NCBI RefSeq assembly: GCF_003688555.1
Contig: NZ_REFR01000014.1
Coordinates: 62,001-126,000, forward strand
Direction of reading: 5' to 3'
Source: Eilatimonas milleporae
GTDB lineage: Bacteria > Pseudomonadota > Alphaproteobacteria > Sphingomonadales > Kordiimonadaceae
Length of the DNA: 64,000 nt
Below, piece after piece: positions 63,306 to 64,000 of this stretch. The translations under genes were made by a program, and so were the position numbers. Every line of letters starts with the position of its first letter. The first letter of the stretch is position 1. Below the pieces are notes generated by a model. That model was given only the letters and a program-made list of their open reading frames with translations. It was not told the origin of the DNA and did not search any database.

Positions 63306-64000
63306 CTACAGATCGAACAGATCGTCCAGTGCCGCGTCCCCCATATCGTCATAGGCGGCCTCGCCCGTGTCGCTGGGGGCATCCGGCGGTGCGTCCACGG
63401 TGTCCACCCGTTCCTCGCGGACGGAAATCAACTCGGCCTCGGGCCAGACATCCAGCACCGAGCGCACCAGGGGATGGGCCATTGCCTCGTCCCGGATCTG
63501 CTGCTGGCGGGCCTGGGCCTGCTCGCGCAACGAGGCATCGCCCCCTTCGCTTGAAAAGGCAATGGTCCAGTCCATCCCCGTCCATGTCTTCAGGCACTGC
63601 TTCATTCTCAGGGACAGGTCGGCGGGCGCCCGCGCGGACGGGTTCAGCGTAATCCGCCCGGGCGCATAGGCAACCAGCCGCACATGGTCGCTCAACACCA
63701 CGGCAAGCGGCACTTCCTTGTTGGACCGGAACAGGTCCACCAGCCCTTCATAGGTCGCCGGCGGCGGAAAGGGTGCGGTGGTTTCAGGCGCGGCATCGGG
63801 CCTGATGGCGACAACGGCGGCCCCGGAAACAGTCCCAGCAGCAAGACCAGCAACAGTCCCAGCAGCAAGACCAGCAGCAGGCCCGGAAACGGACCCGGTG
63901 GTCGCCCCGGTGACGGTCATCCGCGCGGGGCCGGTCCCGGACATCGGGGGCGCGGCGGTACTACCGGTCATGGCCGACGGGCCGGGGCCCGGTGCGCCGG
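63306..64000 (-). CDS. dnaX: DNA polymerase III gamma/tau subunit, C-terminal part
   Basis: The 3' part only; the frame stays open to the window end, so the 5' end lies outside. About 231 codons: a linker rich in Gly-Ala-Thr repeats followed by the tau C-terminal domain (TYEGLVDLFRSNKEVPLAVVLSDHVRLVAYAPGRI, WTIAFSSEGGDASLREQ, HPLVRSVLDVWPEAEL), which binds the polymerase alpha subunit. An acidic tail (DDMGDAALDDLFDL) ends it. ybaB and recR follow, which supports the call. The linker holds a 24-bp duplication. Confidence 0.85.
   Translation of the reverse strand, partial: GAPGPGPSAMTGSTAAPPMSGTGPARMTVTGATTGSVSGPAAGLAAGTVAGLAAGTVSGAAVVAIRPDAAPETTAPFPPPATYEGLVDLFRSNKEVPLAVVLSDHVRLVAYAPGRITLNPSARAPADLSLRMKQCLKTWTGMDWTIAFSSEGGDASLREQAQARQQQIRDEAMAHPLVRSVLDVWPEAELISVREERVDTVDAPPDAPSDTGEAAYDDMGDAALDDLFDL
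63829..63876. repeat. In-frame 24-bp duplication in the dnaX linker
   Basis: ACAGTCCCAGCAGCAAGACC and the next four bases are repeated exactly once, 24 bases apart. The unit encodes eight residues (GLAAGTVx) of the flexible linker before the tau C-terminal domain. Confidence 0.8.

Overview
The window is a GC-rich alphaproteobacterial chromosome segment. The gene orders tlpA/argH-lptM-lysA, dsbB-coq7, etfB-etfA-hbd, tyrC-hisC, metX-metW, dapD-dapE and dnaX-ybaB-recR, and the families HIG1 small protein, DUF2125, DUF2336, PhaR and MJ0042 zinc-ribbon beside ftsEX, are typical of Alphaproteobacteria. The genus cannot be fixed from the sequence. I see no rRNA, CRISPR array, transposase or prophage.

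Layout. 0-5 kb: TPR protein, tRNA-Leu(CAA), VTT membrane protein, dsbB, coq7, a VOC protein and an HNH nuclease. 5-12 kb: gluQ, beta-helix protein, HIG1 protein, PduO-type adenosyltransferase, etfBA, hydroxyacyl-CoA dehydrogenase, GST. 12-25 kb: tlpA divergent from argH-lptM-lysA; hpt; zinc-ribbon protein divergent from ftsE-ftsX-YdcF-DUF2125; hisC-tyrC; metX-metW. 25-28 kb: a PHA synthase-like hydrolase with a small coupled ORF, divergent from the regulator phaR. 28-33 kb: an MFS pump and an Mla/MCE lipid transport operon. 33-40 kb: PrpD-like protein, nucleotidyltransferase, proline iminopeptidase, PCu(A)C chaperone, hemH and a zinc deacylase. 40-46 kb: a cation transporter and a lipid modification cluster (FAD oxidase, DUF1365, cyclopropane synthase, DUF3833, SDR, DUF6134-like). 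46-54 kb: argB, DUF2336, a diguanylate cyclase, a nucleotidase, dapD and dapE. 62-64 kb: GFA protein, recR, ybaB and the 3' part of dnaX.

The accessory part is 54.5-61.7 kb. It carries a BlaI/M56/serine-hydrolase module and a patch of unfamiliar genes: a GIY-YIG nuclease with a zinc ribbon and two proteins ending in HEPN-like Rx4H motifs. The block is bounded on both sides by same-orientation arrays of one repeat family, built on the 18-bp palindrome TGACTGACYRGTCAGTCA with a unit of about 85-92 bp. This is the best candidate for something undescribed: a repeat-bounded variable locus with a possible defence module.

Short degenerate tandem repeats (14-24 bp units) recur at gene edges all along the window. 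Some lie in frame inside dapE, the nucleotidase, dnaX and the GFA gene.

All functional calls rest on reading translated sequence and motifs; no database search was run.
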